NCBI RefSeq assembly: GCF_963676685.1
Contig: NC_092353.1
Span: 8,336,207-8,400,206 of the forward strand
Origin: Mytilus edulis
Taxonomy: Eukaryota; Mollusca; Bivalvia; Mytilida; Mytilidae
DNA: 64,000 bases
Direction: 5' to 3'
Below the pieces are notes generated by a model. That model was not told the origin of the DNA, searched no databases, and worked only from the letters and a program-made list of their open reading frames with translations. Below are positions 9,853 through 21,644 of the stretch, in pieces. Numbering within the stretch: position 1 is the stretch's first letter; the number at the start of each line of letters is the position of its first letter. Made by a program: the position numbers and the translations under genes.

Positions 9853-12800
9853 CTACAATATAGAATTAAACAACTACAAGCTGGTATTATTTGACTAGAA
9901 ATTGTTACCAGTTAAGTCGATCAAATCGTTATTATGAAATGATTGATGACGATTACAAATATATTTAAAAAACTTTTCAATATTCACTTTGAAATTTCAT
10001 TTTGTCTTCTTTTAAAAGTATCTGAATCAGTCAATGGTATATGAGCCAGTCCATGCAAAAAGGTACAAAAAGTCCTTTTGATAAATTTTACAGGACACGT
10101 TATCAAAGTTTGTTATTTGAAAAACGATTTTATCCGGGAAAAAATACATTAATGTAAACATTCATAAAATGTCAATTCTATCCCGAATTTGTAAATTAAA
10201 ATAAAAAAAATATTTTTTGTATTTGAGCAAGTGTAAAATCATTTGTTTCCCGGGCTAATGCTATACTGACCAGACACTATAGAGACAAAAAGTCAATAGT
10301 TTTCATCAGTTCTACAGGTTTAAAGAAAGTAAGCCAACAATTAACATGAGGGAAAATACAAAACTTATGTCATCTTGTGTTTTAGAAATTGAAAGTTAAG
10401 TTAAGTTAAGTTAAGTTTACTTAATTTAAGTTAAGTAGGTTAAATATTATTTAAATCAACCGCCGTTGCACGGAATTCGAACCGTTGCCCGGTTTGATTG
10501 CATTGATATCAGCAGCGTAAGCGAGAGCCTTATCGCCACTGCTACCGAAGTTAGTTAACATTATCATTTAGCAAATCAAGCTATTTAAACTGTACTTTGA
10601 AAATGATTGAAATATATGAAATTATAATTCATTAAAGATCTTAATAAAATGAAAGGAAAAAAAGAGGGGGGGGGGGGGGGGGGAGGGGCTCAGCACTTGC
10701 AGGTGCGTATAGCTTTAGGATACAAGGAAAAGTAAATGTGTTTTATAAATCACAAGTCTACTAATAATAAGTATGCACACTTTTTAGAATTTCGTAATTT
10801 TTTCGTTTTTGTACCTTTTCGCACGGACTGGCTCATATATCAATAAACAAAATGATATATCTCAAGAACTCAAGAAACTAAATGGTTCATCTCAAGACAC
10901 TATTTGATATATATCTCAAGTCACCAAATGATTTATATCTCAAGACACCAAATGGTATATCCCGAAAACCAAACGGTACATCCCAAGAAATAAAATGGTA
11001 TATCCTAAGCCATGCACCAAATGGTATATCTCAAGAAATCAAATGGTATATCTCAAGTTACCAAACAGCACATCTCACGAAACCACTTGGTATATCTAAG
11101 AACCATAATGGTACATCTGAAGAACCCAAATGGTTTATCTAAGGAAACTGAATGGAATATTTAAAGAAACTTAAAAAAATTAATGATATATCTCAAGAAA
11201 CAAAATAGTTCATCTTAAGAAACCAAATAGTACATCGCGAGAAACCAAGTAGTCGTCGTAAGAACCCAAAAAGCAAGTGTTTATAAAAAGGTCAAACTTT
11301 ATATCAAACCAAGTAAAGAAAATAACTTATACCCTTATTTACTGTAAAAGTTTGTCACCTAAATATAATCTTAGAAATTTAAAACAAGTTATTGAAAAAA
11401 AAACACTGTATTATACCTGAACATAGACCTGCATCGCACTTCTGTCCTGATCGACATCTAGAACATGCCTGTCCATTTATGTATGGTTCCCTATTGTTAA
11501 AATTTCCTCTGCAAACAAATATAAAAAATGTATAGCTAAATAACATTACTTTATATATTTTTAACAATATTTACAAATATTTAGATTCAGTTTAATAAAT
11601 TAAATAACACATAGCTGAGAGGGAGATAGAGCAGATTGGTACCCCTCGAAAAAGCATTGCCAATCTTAGTTCCGCCTCTTTCAATAAGCAGCAAAGTTCT
11701 CGAGGCTGAGATGAACGTTAGAGATGCTCAATACTGGCAAAATATCATTCCCACTCACAGATTTAGTATTTTTTGAAGAGTGATAAAAAAATAAACATTT
11801 CAGCCGTAACCTTTTTAAAGACAACTTTTAAGAACATATTTACACACTTGTTATTTTTTTACTTCCTCCGTATTTTTCAATGCTTCCCAGTTGCTTGAAA
11901 GAATCAAGTGGTTTGTAATAAGTTACTATTTTTTGCTTTAAGGTGCATTAACACAACATTTTCCTTACAAGCGATTCTTCATTTTAATTGATAGTTTTAT
12001 TTTCAGGGCAGTAGATTTTAGTGGTAACTTATACTGAATTCTATAGCCATGATTCAGCAAGATTTGATTTATCAATTCTTTTTTTCAATACAATGTAGTG
12101 TTTACAAGTCATAGCGGGTTTTTAAAGGCAGTGCTTTAAGGCCTGACTTTCAAGTCATGAGGTTCATCTTTTCATACGCAATCTATGCAGGGGGTCTTTT
12201 GGCCAGAAATAGATCCGGAAATGTTCGAATTTCTCCTCTTCTTTTTATGGTATGATATGGTTTTTGTTTCTTTCATTTACATTGGGGACTAAAGAAACGA
12301 TCAGTGTGTATTGTTCGTTTTATAGAACTTGTTATTAATGTGTATTTTGCATTATAAGCAGTCAACCTGACTACAAACTATCATTATTTGTATTCCGTGT
12401 GGAAAGAGGTCGGGTCGATTTCGAGTGTTATCTGTCATCTTAAGATTTTTTTAATTAGTTCAGACGTTGATATAACAATGAAAAGTCGACTGAACATGAT
12501 TAATATTGCATCTTCTATAATTCAAAGCGGAATTCGGTTTATAAACGAGAAACCGTAAAGCGTTTTCAATTTCGGTATTAGTTATGTATGTTGTCTACGT
12601 ATTATCCTGGTTCCCGGTACTACGTTCCGGGTATTAGCTATTTGATATATCTGATGTGTAACATTACGATCAGGTACCAGCCAATCTACGTGTGTATGTG
12701 TACATGATTTCCCGCCAAAATGACCGACTTACAGCTATGGAAAAATAGTCCATAAACGTTCCGTATAATGATATGCAAATTCATAATTAATCGTAACTTT

Positions 12801-15800
12801 TTTTTATCTTTATATAATAAATATAACAAAATGGATTCCACAAAATTGAAAATAGCATTATTTTACGAGGATTTCTAATATTTTTTTCACTTCCGGGCGC
12901 AGTAATACGTATGTTTTGAAGAGCTCGAAGAAATTGACAAAGTGAATTGAGAAGGAAACGGATAGATATACGTCCTTGCTATCAGGTAAAACAATTTAAA
13001 TGTACAGAAAAAACACATTTACTTCACACAAATAGTACAGGCTTAAGCATTTTATTGTCTTATACACGACTGTAGTCTAGTGTTTAAACGAGGGCGGTGA
13101 CCTACAAGGTACGGGTCATACTGGGTCAAGTCTAAATATGTAAACATATCCACGTGCTATTAGGTAGAAAGCATCGTAATGCAATATCTACAATTTTTTC
13201 CTCCTTTATACATCGTTTAACCAGATATATTTCTCTTTCAAATACACTTAAACACGGGTTGTATGTACGTATCATTCTAGTGTTTTCTTGTCCTTATTAA
13301 AGTTCATTTGTTGATGTTTAAATATTTTTGAACGACTGAACACAGGACAACAATTATATATACTGAAGACTTGGGCTGTACAATGATAGTGTACGTATAT
13401 CATACTGATAATTATTCTAGCAGTAATTATGTTAATTTAGGATGTAATGACAGGAATTCATGAGCTACGGCTCAGGCTTTCTGAAAAAATATCAATGACA
13501 ATGTAAACAGGAACAAAACATTGACACGAATGATGCTCTCTTCTATGTTATAGTTATTTAGGTATGTGTGTTGCACAAGTTTCATAAAAACTTAAGTTAT
13601 AAAACTTTTTTTCAGGGCACAAACCCACTTTAAAGAGACTTGTCTACTGCCATACCCATCCTATTTTCATGCACCATTTGCAAGCAAGAGACTGAATGGT
13701 TTACAAAATTAAAAATCAGGACGGTGTCCAATTAAAACAAAAGAACTAAACTGGATGAATATTGTAGGAGAAATCTAGAGGAAAGTTTTGATTTGTGAAA
13801 TTGGTTTTCCTGAAAAGTCATTCATCCTAGCCTGCAGAAAGGAACTATAACTGTCCACCACCAACTGACGAGCTAATGTTGAGCTTCACATATGGAATTA
13901 CTCAAATACCATCAATGTCTATGTTTTCAGCACAGATTTCACAAGTTATGACACAGCTGTGCTTTTTTTTTGTACCTGTTAAAGAGTTGTATACTAAATT
14001 TTATTTTTTTATCAATAAATATATCTTGTGTCATTTAAGAACTTGTATTTTGCCAAAAGATGCATACTAGTGAATGAAAGTGGTGCAGTTCATTTTGCTT
14101 TGGTATATAGAATTGAATTACAATTGTTCATGTTATTGGTATGCATATAAAAATAAGGAGATGTGGTACAATGTATATACATGATATTTAGTGAGTTTAT
14201 CAAGCAAAAGTGAATAAGAAATAGGTATAAGCAGTTACAGGTACTACTGTACAATCTCAAACAATGAGAAAAACTCATATCGTAAAGGGAATTTCATATT
14301 TACAAGTAAGTTTTGTTTTTGCGTTGAATAATTTTCTTCTATTGTTTTAATTGCAAATATGGGAAGTGGTTAAAATGCTAATGAGACAGCTGTTATATAG
14401 ATGGCCACAGAGCCTTAATTGAAAACTTCTTTTTCATTCATACCGGTAGATTTTGCCTGGAGTTAGAAACATATCTGCCAACTTTTCAAAATGCACATGG
14501 GGGTTTTACGTGAAAGATGGTTCATATAGTCATACAAAACCTTCAAGGGGGCCTTCAAATGGAAGCAGGACAAGTCGCCCCACTGGCTAATCGCCCACTT
14601 TTAAAAAAACCGCAACAAACTGATTTATCAAATCGCCCCACATGTGACATTGGTTAAATCATGTTAAATATTACTCCTGCCAACCCGCCCTACTTATAAA
14701 AAAACGGTAATATTTAGATTAATATATATATATATAATTTAAAATAAAAACTCGCACCACTTTAATGAAAACTAATCTACACAGAATACAAACAAACCGA
14801 AAATTTATTTAATTACTATTATTGATATACAAGTACTGAAATTATAATTCTAAAAAAAAATGTATTGTTGAAGAATATCTAAGTTTTGAAGCTTAGTTAT
14901 TTGCATAACAATTGAAAAGAAACCTGTTAATTGTATCATAATGCAATATAAGGAATTTAACTTATATTCAACGGGATAACATCTTTTTCCATAAGTGGGG
15001 AGAGTTGGCATTACTAAATTCATCCTGGTTAATAATATATTTATCTAGATTTCACCGATTTCCATTAGGTGGAACCAGTTAGCAGGAGTATTATTAACGG
15101 AATTTGTTGGCATTAGTAAATTCTTCCTGGTTAATAATATATTTATCTAGATATTATCGTTTTCTATTAGGTGGGGCAAGTTGGCAGGAGTAATATTAAG
15201 GGATATAACACATATCACAAGTGGGGCGATTTGGTTATCCAGGTTGGGGCAGTATTTTTTTTAAAGTGGGGCGAGTTAGTGAAAAAGTGGGGCTATTTGC
15301 TAATGGGGCGATTTGTCATGGATTCCCTTCAAATATATTCTAATGTGGTTTTTGGCTTCTTCGTGCATAAACAAGCTCATTGCCATTGTTGAATTAATTG
15401 TTTTCTTTAAAATAGTCGACAAAATTGCTCTTACAAAATTTCCATTTGGGAGCCTCGAGCTCGATGGGGGAAATACTCTGCAAATACTGACAGTTGGCAG
15501 GTATGGTCATCAAAAAAGTTGATGTGTTACTATGTACATTTACCATTATGTTACTTGATGTTCTTGCTATACACCCAGTACAGAGACTAGTCAATCTTTG
15601 TGAACTATTTTTTATGGGAGTCATAGAATATGCGTATACAATCAATCATTAAAAATAGTCTATTTATATTGAAAAGGAAAAGTTCTAATATGTCTAAAGA
15701 AGAGGGACGAAAGACACCAAAGGGACAGTCAAACTCATAAATTTAAAGCAAACTGACAAGGCCATGGCTAAAAATGCATTTCATGGCGAGGCACAGAAAA

Positions 15801-18766
15801 TATACTGTAAACAGTAGACTATAGATATAGGTGAACTAGGTGCAAAAGAACCCTTAATCTTAAATTCTACAAACCACCTCTGTTCTATGAAAGATAATGA
15901 TATAACTGGACTAGAAATACACACAACCTGTAATTAACTGCCTTTACAGCGCTTTCGCGCTTGATTTTTCAAGGTGAGATCTAATTGTGACTTGTTTCTC
16001 TAAAAGTTTTGGATGTAATGTCATTTTGATAACTGATACATTATGCCTCGTTCACACGTACATTTAATTCGAATCGAATGCGAATCGAATTCGCTAATCG
16101 CGTTCCCACACTCTTCTTTTTTAATTCGAATTGATTCGAATTGGTTAAATCGCATTTTTCAATTCGCATTAGAAATGCGTTTTTTGTTAATACGAAATAA
16201 AAGTTAACTTCGTTCGGACAGTAAAGCGAATTTGACGCGCATTGCAATACGAATTAGAATTTACGTTTGGACGTATAACGTTTCGAATTCGAATTACGTG
16301 TGAACGCAGCATAAGGATGACAACACGATCAGTAAGATACTTGTTTATAATACTTACGGTGGATCATAAAAGCATACTAAATACATGTATTTCATAGGAA
16401 AGTTAGAGTTCGTGTTACATATATATTAGTAAGATACTTGTATTTCGTACTTACGGGGGATCATAAAAGCATACTAAATACATGTATTTCATAGGAAAGT
16501 TAGAGTTCGGGTTACATATATATATTAGTAAGATACTTGTATTTCATACTTACGGGGGATCATAAAAGCATACTAGATACATGTATTTCATTGGGAACTT
16601 TGAGTTCGCGTTACATATCTGTACACCACAACCCAATTGTTTACTGTCCGCCCACACCATCTACAATGTAAACAAAAATCAATGTATGCAGTATTTTCAA
16701 AATCATCTTTGATGTCAAATCACAAAAGTTGTTTGAACCTGGACCACACAATTTTATTTCATTAATATTAATATTCGTTTCCTTTGAGACATAGTAAATT
16801 AAATCTTAGTCTAACTATAATAATTAAGATTTTAGACAACATGTACACTTGAACTCATCTTTTAAGTGCAATGAGAATTCTACTAAATTTGTCAATCAAA
16901 ATGTACATGACAGGAAGTTATAAAACATCAAAGCCTAGCAATCATATACTTTGCATAAACATTGTCAAATATAAAAACAAAATTTATTCCTACAAATTTG
17001 GAAATTTTCAAGAAAACCGATAGGGAATTATCTGTTTCCTTTTAGATATAAAATTCATGCGTCCGAAACGCTTTTCTGGATTTACTTTTATCAGGAATAC
17101 TCAAAGCCGAGTATTTGAAAGTCAAGAATCAGTTGAAGAGCTATATGACAAAAGGGACATAAACAAATAGCCAAACCCATATCACGTTATGAATTCCATT
17201 CAAAATTATAAAAAGAAACAAATCAAATCCAAAATGGCCAAATTAAACTAGAATGCCTTAATTTTCCCGTATAAACACGCGGCATCGGAACAGTGAGACA
17301 AACCCTTAGTGAACAGAAAAAGTTCAAACAAGTTAATTCGAAAATAAAAATAAAATAAAATTCCGCGAAAGTCTATTATTTTTTTTGGCGCAAATTGTTG
17401 ATTTCTCCGAGCTTTTGTGCATTACTTCTTTTTATTATGCATCCGAATAAGAATAACAGTTAGTTTGTCTTTTTTTAATTGCACTTTTTAAAACAATAAA
17501 ATCGGCAAAGGGTCTGCAAATAGGTTCCAATACTTGTAGATTTACGGGGGAAGTATATTGTAACAGCCATTATTAAGTACAGAACAGCCATTATTATGTA
17601 TATCTCTGAGGCTGCGCTAAGTATAGATATATCGATAATTTTATCACAGTGTTGTTTACAAAGCGAAAGAAGCACGTCATATTAGAATGTCCTGTATATT
17701 GACAATAATCTGTGCATAATGTCCTCTATAGTAACAATAATCTGTGTATAATGTCCTCTATAGTAACAATACTTGTGTATAATGTCCTGTACATATTAAC
17801 AATTATCTGTGTATAATGTCCTGTATATTAACAATAATCTGTGTATAATGTCCTGTATAGTAACAATTACCTGTGTATAATGTCCTGTATTTTTACAATT
17901 ACCTGTGTATAATGTCCTGTATATTAACAATTACCTGTGTATAATGTCCTGTAGACATACTAAAGCCCCTCCCTGGTGAATAGTCTCTCTTCTCATCAAA
18001 CCACATTTTAATACCTCGCTTTATCAATACATTTATATCTTCACCAACACTTTGCATTGCCAGGTTTTCTCCTCTACCATTCTGCTGATGGCTGTTAGAA
18101 CATCTGGCAGCCCATGCAGTAGCCTCTTGTTCAAGAGTTGGACTCCAGACCTGGTACAAGTCAGATAAACATGATCAAATGAAGGTATGAAAATACAAAC
18201 ATGAAGGTCGTTAGATTGAAGAAAGGTACGCAGTAAATGAGATAGTATTATACCCCTATGTTACAGATAGTAAAATATGCCTAATTTGACTAATAATATG
18301 TTGCCAGTTATAAACTAAAATAATGTTGAATTCAGTAGAATTGATTGGTGCCACTATATGAACAGGAGTTGAATGGTTGACTACTCTATACGAATCCATA
18401 CAAATTGGCAAAAGTTTTTTTTTAAAATTCTACATGTAGTTGCTTGCATTACTCGTTCAACATCGACAAGTTAATTTCCAAACGAGTATAGACCGTAATA
18501 AAGTCAACAATTCTTCGATATAACAGGTTCTAAATTGATATTTGCTATAATTCTTCTGCCAGTCTGGTTGTAGATTGACGATTGTTGTACATTTGTGTTT
18601 CCAATTATTAGACAGTGTTAATATTACTTACCAATTTCTGCATGTTGGCTGCATTTTCACTTTTTCTATATCGGTTATGTTCATTTAAAAGCAATGAGCT
18701 ATATATTGAACCTAAACATGTTCCAAACAATGGTAACAGTACCACGAGGAACGATAATATAACCAT
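9461..18766 (-). CDS. Secreted CAP-superfamily (CRISP/SCP-like) protein, five exons, 313 aa
   Basis: Coding exons 18766-18632, 18150-17935, 16660-16554, 11508-11417 and 9852-9461 join with phases 0, 0, 2 and 1, all matching. Exon 1 gives a signal peptide (MVILSFLVVLLPLFGTCLG) and the first CAP helix (LNEHNRYR). Exon 2 carries the CAP core with GENLA, MWFDE and GHYTQ. Exon 3 completes the CAP1 signature (GHYTQMVWADS) and adds most of CAP2 (YLVCFYDPP, then GNF from exon 4); CAP2 differs from the usual pattern by Phe after the Cys. The expected His and Glu pocket residues are present. Exon 4 is a cysteine-rich hinge (CSRCRSGQKCDAGLC). Exon 5 is a long Asn/Thr/Arg/Trp-rich tail ending SYSWSS with no recognised domain. 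CAP proteins are secreted and have varied roles, so none is assigned. Two exon/donor junctions lie in tandem repeats. Confidence 0.87.
10455..10548 (-). mobile_element. tRNA-like SINE head or tRNA pseudogene
   Basis: On the minus strand, AGCAGTGGCGATAAGGCTCT resembles a tRNA A box and ACGGTTCGAATTCCG a B box about 45 bp further on. Spacing and stems do not suggest a functional tRNA. A (TTAAG)n tract at 10395-10436 lies just beyond and may be the SINE tail. Confidence 0.6.
10664..10687. repeat. Poly-G tract
   Basis: An almost pure run of G, interrupted by one A, inside CAP intron 4. Its length may be an assembly estimate. Confidence 0.9.
10840..11285. repeat. Degenerate ~22 bp minisatellite in CAP intron 4
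   Basis: About twenty imperfect copies of CCAAATGGTATATCTCAAGAAA. An 86-codon open frame across it is a by-product of the repeat. Confidence 0.9.
11417..11508 (-). CDS. CAP gene exon 4 (cysteine-rich hinge)
   Basis: 92 nt between TTTGTTTGCAG and GTATAATAC, phase 2 in and phase 1 out. It encodes GNFNNREPYINGQ followed by CSRCRSGQKCDAGLCS. This matches the segment that follows the CAP2 motif in CRISP-like proteins. Confidence 0.88.
11510..14551. other. CAP intron 3, distal part: nothing coding recognised
   Basis: AT-rich intron sequence with no recognised exon on either strand. A short plus-strand frame at 13876 lacks support. Confidence 0.5.
14561..15325. mobile_element. MULE-like MITE with 9 bp target duplication
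   Basis: CCTTCAAAT occurs directly at 14552-14560 and 15326-15334. Inside lie imperfect inverted termini, GGAAGCAGGACAAGTCGCCC on the left and GAATCCATGACAAATCGCCC for the reverse-complemented right end, followed on both sides by repeated RTCGCCCCACT-type motifs. An internal ~100 bp tandem duplication covers about 15011-15215. The 765 bp element has no transposase. A 9 bp duplication with long inverted ends is the usual Mutator-like signature. Confidence 0.85.
15690..15790. mobile_element. Fragment of a dispersed bivalve-type repeat
   Basis: AGAAGAGGGACGAAAGACACC, continuing with GGGACAGTCAAACTCATAAA and AAACTGACAAGGCCATGGC, resembles a repeat I recall as very common in mussel sequence. No second copy occurs in the window. 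The stretch 17150-17300 (CAAAAGGGACATAAACAAAT onwards) is similar in style. Confidence 0.55.
16044..16311. mobile_element. MITE with TTCGAATT-rich arms and probable TA duplication
   Basis: Left tip TGCCTCGTTCACACGTA and right tip, reverse complemented, TGCTGCGTTCACACGTA, flanked by TA at 16042-16043 and 16312-16313. The arms are full of AATTCGAAT and the element is about 268 bp. It lies in intron 3 of the CAP gene. Confidence 0.82.
16331..16615. repeat. Three ~98 bp tandem copies of the 3' half of CAP exon 3 plus its donor
   Basis: Units start AGTAAGATAC at 16331, 16428 and 16527. On the minus strand each contains a stretch encoding FPMKYMYLVCFYDPP followed by an intact GTAAGT donor. The two intronic copies lack the first half of the exon and have no obvious acceptor. 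They share substitutions against the exon copy that are mostly synonymous. Confidence 0.93.
16554..16660 (-). CDS. CAP gene exon 3 (CAP1/CAP2 signatures)
   Basis: 107 nt from ATTGTAG to a GTAAGTATG donor, phase 0 in and phase 2 out. It encodes MVWADSKQLGCGVQIC, then a short loop and YLVCFYDPP. It supplies exactly what is missing between exon 2 and exon 4. Confidence 0.88.
17686..17960. repeat. 32 bp minisatellite built from an exon end plus its splice donor
   Basis: Eight intronic units of 31-34 bp, beginning AATGTCCTSTA on the plus strand at 17686 and running to 17942, plus the exon copy at 17943. Read on the minus strand each is a copy of GACATTATACACAG followed by GTAATT or a decayed version. 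The exon unit and the next two keep CAG|GTAATT; the more distant ones have lost it. Confidence 0.93.
17935..18150 (-). CDS. CAP gene exon 2 (CAP core)
   Basis: 72 codons, phase 0 at both ends. It starts VWSPTLEQEATAWAARC, which continues exon 1 as expected for a CAP domain, and ends GHYTQ before GTAATT. The last bases and the donor belong to a 32 bp tandem repeat that runs on into the intron. Confidence 0.9.
18632..18766 (-). CDS. CAP gene exon 1 (signal peptide and first CAP helix)
   Basis: 45 codons from an ATG to a GTAAGT donor, ending in phase 0 after NMQKL. The ATG lies just 3' of a TTTTTCAG acceptor-like site, so a 5' UTR exon upstream is likely and the start is well placed for a signal peptide. 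Confidence 0.85.
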
Positions 18767-18877
18767 TATCTGAAAAAGAAAGACATCACAATTATCCAAT
18801 ATTTGATTGACAAAAAGAACACTTATTCTAACATATGCATCGACGAATATTGTTGTTAGATGTCATTTAGTGCTATG

Positions 18878-19010
18878 AAACAAGAATGTGTCAATAGTAC
18901 ACGGATGCCCCACTCGCACTATCGTTTTCTATGTCCAGTGGACGAACAGACGGACTTCATACGATCGGATGCACAGTCTGAAAGGCAGAATGCCCCTAAT
19001 TGAGACACAC
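18878..19010. mobile_element. Fragment of a dispersed repeat shared with 62.45-62.71 kb
   Basis: AACAAGAATGTGTC, GTACACGGATGCCCCA and CAGTGGACGAACAGACGGAC match the copy at 62447. The copy here has lost the middle and ends near GGCAGAATGCCCCTAA. Confidence 0.75.
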
Positions 19011-20460
19011 TTACACATCTGTGTTTCATACGTGATCATTATGTGATATCGTAAATAGACTACGACGACATATAATGGGAGAGCTATGTTTAAAACTATT
19101 TGAACTGTGTTCCTTTGATCAGAAAAAAACACCCCGAGATTACCACGTTATGTCAAAATTGAATCACTTATATGGAACAGAATTACAACTGTTACAATGT
19201 ATCTTCATTTGATGTTTAAAGTTAATTCATAAAACAATATGAAGAAAAAAGAAAGAGATATAGCCATTATTCTAGTTCTCAATATCTTTAGCCGATGCTC
19301 AGAGTAATATTTATCTTGTTATAGGGTGGGATTTCTTATGCTGACCCGTCCAGCCACTGTTAATAAATCTATGTTAATTGCTCTTGTATTTCTATGTAAT
19401 TTCAGTTCCTATTTTTCTCATCCCTGCTTCCTCCAAATTCTGTTCCGATCAGATTTTAAATAATACATGCAAGTATACTCACCTTAATAAATAGAATATC
19501 TGAATAATTCTTGTATAGAAAAAACAGTTACAGAAATATTGAATTTCAGTTACTCCTAGAAATTATCAAAACCAATTACACCGTAACTATACGATTTTAC
19601 TAAACACTTTTTTCCTTTTATCCAAAATCACTCTAATTAAAGCAGAATAAATACGTAATATCAAGTATTATCAATCGTAAAAAGTGAGAAAAACAGTCCA
19701 CTACTGTCATTATCCGGGGAGTGACGCACAAATTAGATAACACTAATAATTTATACAAAATTAAATTAAGTCGCTTTGGTCTGTCATGTTTATTGTTTTT
19801 TTAAATTTTGATGTGACACTTGCACATGTTGCATACAGTCAACAAAGCTATTACACAATTGTTTTTCTAGATAAGATAGATGTATTGAGGCACTGCAATA
19901 TTTTCCTATTAATGCTTAGATATATATGACAATTGATATTTTTCCAATTTTCTTTAAGACTTCTTCTTGTTATAACATTGAAAGTTTCTGTCGTTATCAT
20001 GTAAATGATTGTTGAAATGACAGTTTATAGTATACTATACATCACATTCTGTGTATTTTTATAAAAAGGAACAACATTGAACAAGACAGATTTGAACACG
20101 TGTTTTGTACAACTATATCATCTACAAGGAAGCTACAATTAACAAATCATTTAACATGTTCAAGACGGGTGGTATTGGACCTTATAATTGGTATCAGTTA
20201 GTTTACATTTGGAAAAAACAAAAACAAATTTGAAAATATAACATATTGCCTTCAGAACATATTCTACATATGTTTACTTAAATGATGTATTGGCAAATCA
20301 AACGGGATATGAAGATAGGAAAGATCAAGATTTGAAGAAGACCTTTTTTTCTACTTTCGGTCGTATCTGTAATCTTAAGTTCACTATAAGAGATGTGAGC
20401 AGTCGTTGGAATAAAGGTCATTGAGTGTATTGAGTGACTAAACATTATCTATGTATCTGA
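19011..20460. other. No gene recognised
   Basis: AT-rich sequence upstream of the CAP gene. The CAP 5' UTR exon and promoter are expected here or nearby, but no specific element can be supported. Confidence 0.4.
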
Positions 20461-20479
20461 AAGAGAAAATACAAAACTT

Positions 20480-21000
20480 TGCAAAAAGTAAAATAAGAAG
20501 AATACCGAACTCCGATGAAAATTCTTAACGAAAAGTCCCTAAGCAAATGACAAAATCAAAAGCTCAAACACCAAACGAATGGATTACAACTGTCATATTC
20601 CTGCCTTGGTACAACATTGTGTTCTAATCTTAATAACTATAAAAACAAGCAAACATGTCAACAAAGACAGACAAAAAGGCATATAGATAAACCATATTAG
20701 CACAATGAGAAGACAAGAACATCAACATAGCTAGCTTAACCTCCTACTCGTATGACAGTCGCATAAAACTTCATTATACTGACAACGATGTATGAACAAA
20801 GCAAACAGACATAAAAGGTTAAAATGTCAAAAATAGGGGTACAGCAGTCAACATTGTGTTAAAATCTTTTAAATCACTATGAATATGAGCAAATATGTGA
20901 ACAAAGATGAAACTAAAAGGCATATAAACAAAGCACATTAGTAAAAACGAAAGACAATGACTTGATATATTGACACCTACACATAGATAACTTACTGTAA
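20480..21000. mobile_element. Dispersed bivalve-type repeat, one long copy and a partial second copy
   Basis: 20500-20830 contains GAACTCCGATGAAAATTC, AAATCAAAAGCTCAAACACC and GACAACGATGTATGAACAAA. A diverged second piece follows to about 21000. Related copies lie at 34500-35000 (plus) and, inverted, at 45690-45885 with 47017-47130 and at 48600-48870. Confidence 0.75.
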
Positions 21001-21099
21001 ATATGCAAAATGATATTCCCCCAGTAACCCGACAATACATGGAATATTAAATACATGCAATTGAAAACTGTTGTAACCGAACCATGTTTATTTCTTGAC

Positions 21100-21644
21100 A
21101 ATCATATTCAATTAAAATCCTTCACATTGTAAGTTTATATTTGTTTTAGATATAAAGACATCACAAAAGTAGTCATATCTAGATGAGCTTTTAAACATGT
21201 CATAATCAACTAAGTAAATTATTTCTAGTGATACGCTGGGGATTTGATTTTAAATACTTCCAAGCAATTATAGATTGACAGAACTGATTTTTAATTTTGA
21301 AACGTTCTGTTGATTAATTTTTTTGTGAACCCTCGATTAATATTATATATAAAAAAAATAATAAAACAATAAAACTTGACTGTTTACAACCATGTCGGCG
21401 CATACAAATGGAAATATGTCAGAATGTAAGCTTGTTATAGCATATAATTTCCGGACAATAATCGAAAATATTTGGAACATTTCCAGATAATTATATTGAA
21501 ACCCAGTAATAAAAAAAATCTTAATTTCAAATGCTAAGATTTGATTGGATGAAATCCGATAAAAAAAAATCAACTGGCAAAATAAAAAATCTTACTTTCA
21601 TTCCATTTTAATGAAAAGTAAGGCTCAATCAAAAACCATAAGTG
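21100..21644. repeat. Flank block F1 of the receptor duplication
   Basis: Matches F2 (28400-28900) and F3 (37570-37684 plus 41461-41870): shared TTTAGATATAAASACAT, GACACGCTGGCRATTTGATT-like and GATTTCCGGACAATAATCGA. It ends exactly where the 22 bp satellite begins. Confidence 0.85.

Noticed and set aside
10882-11142. 86-codon frame with repeated NGISQEIKWY-like units
   Set aside because: Direct translation of the 22 bp minisatellite in CAP intron 4.
15171-15392. 73-codon frame with repeated KWG motifs
   Set aside because: Produced by the repeated motifs of the MULE-like MITE.
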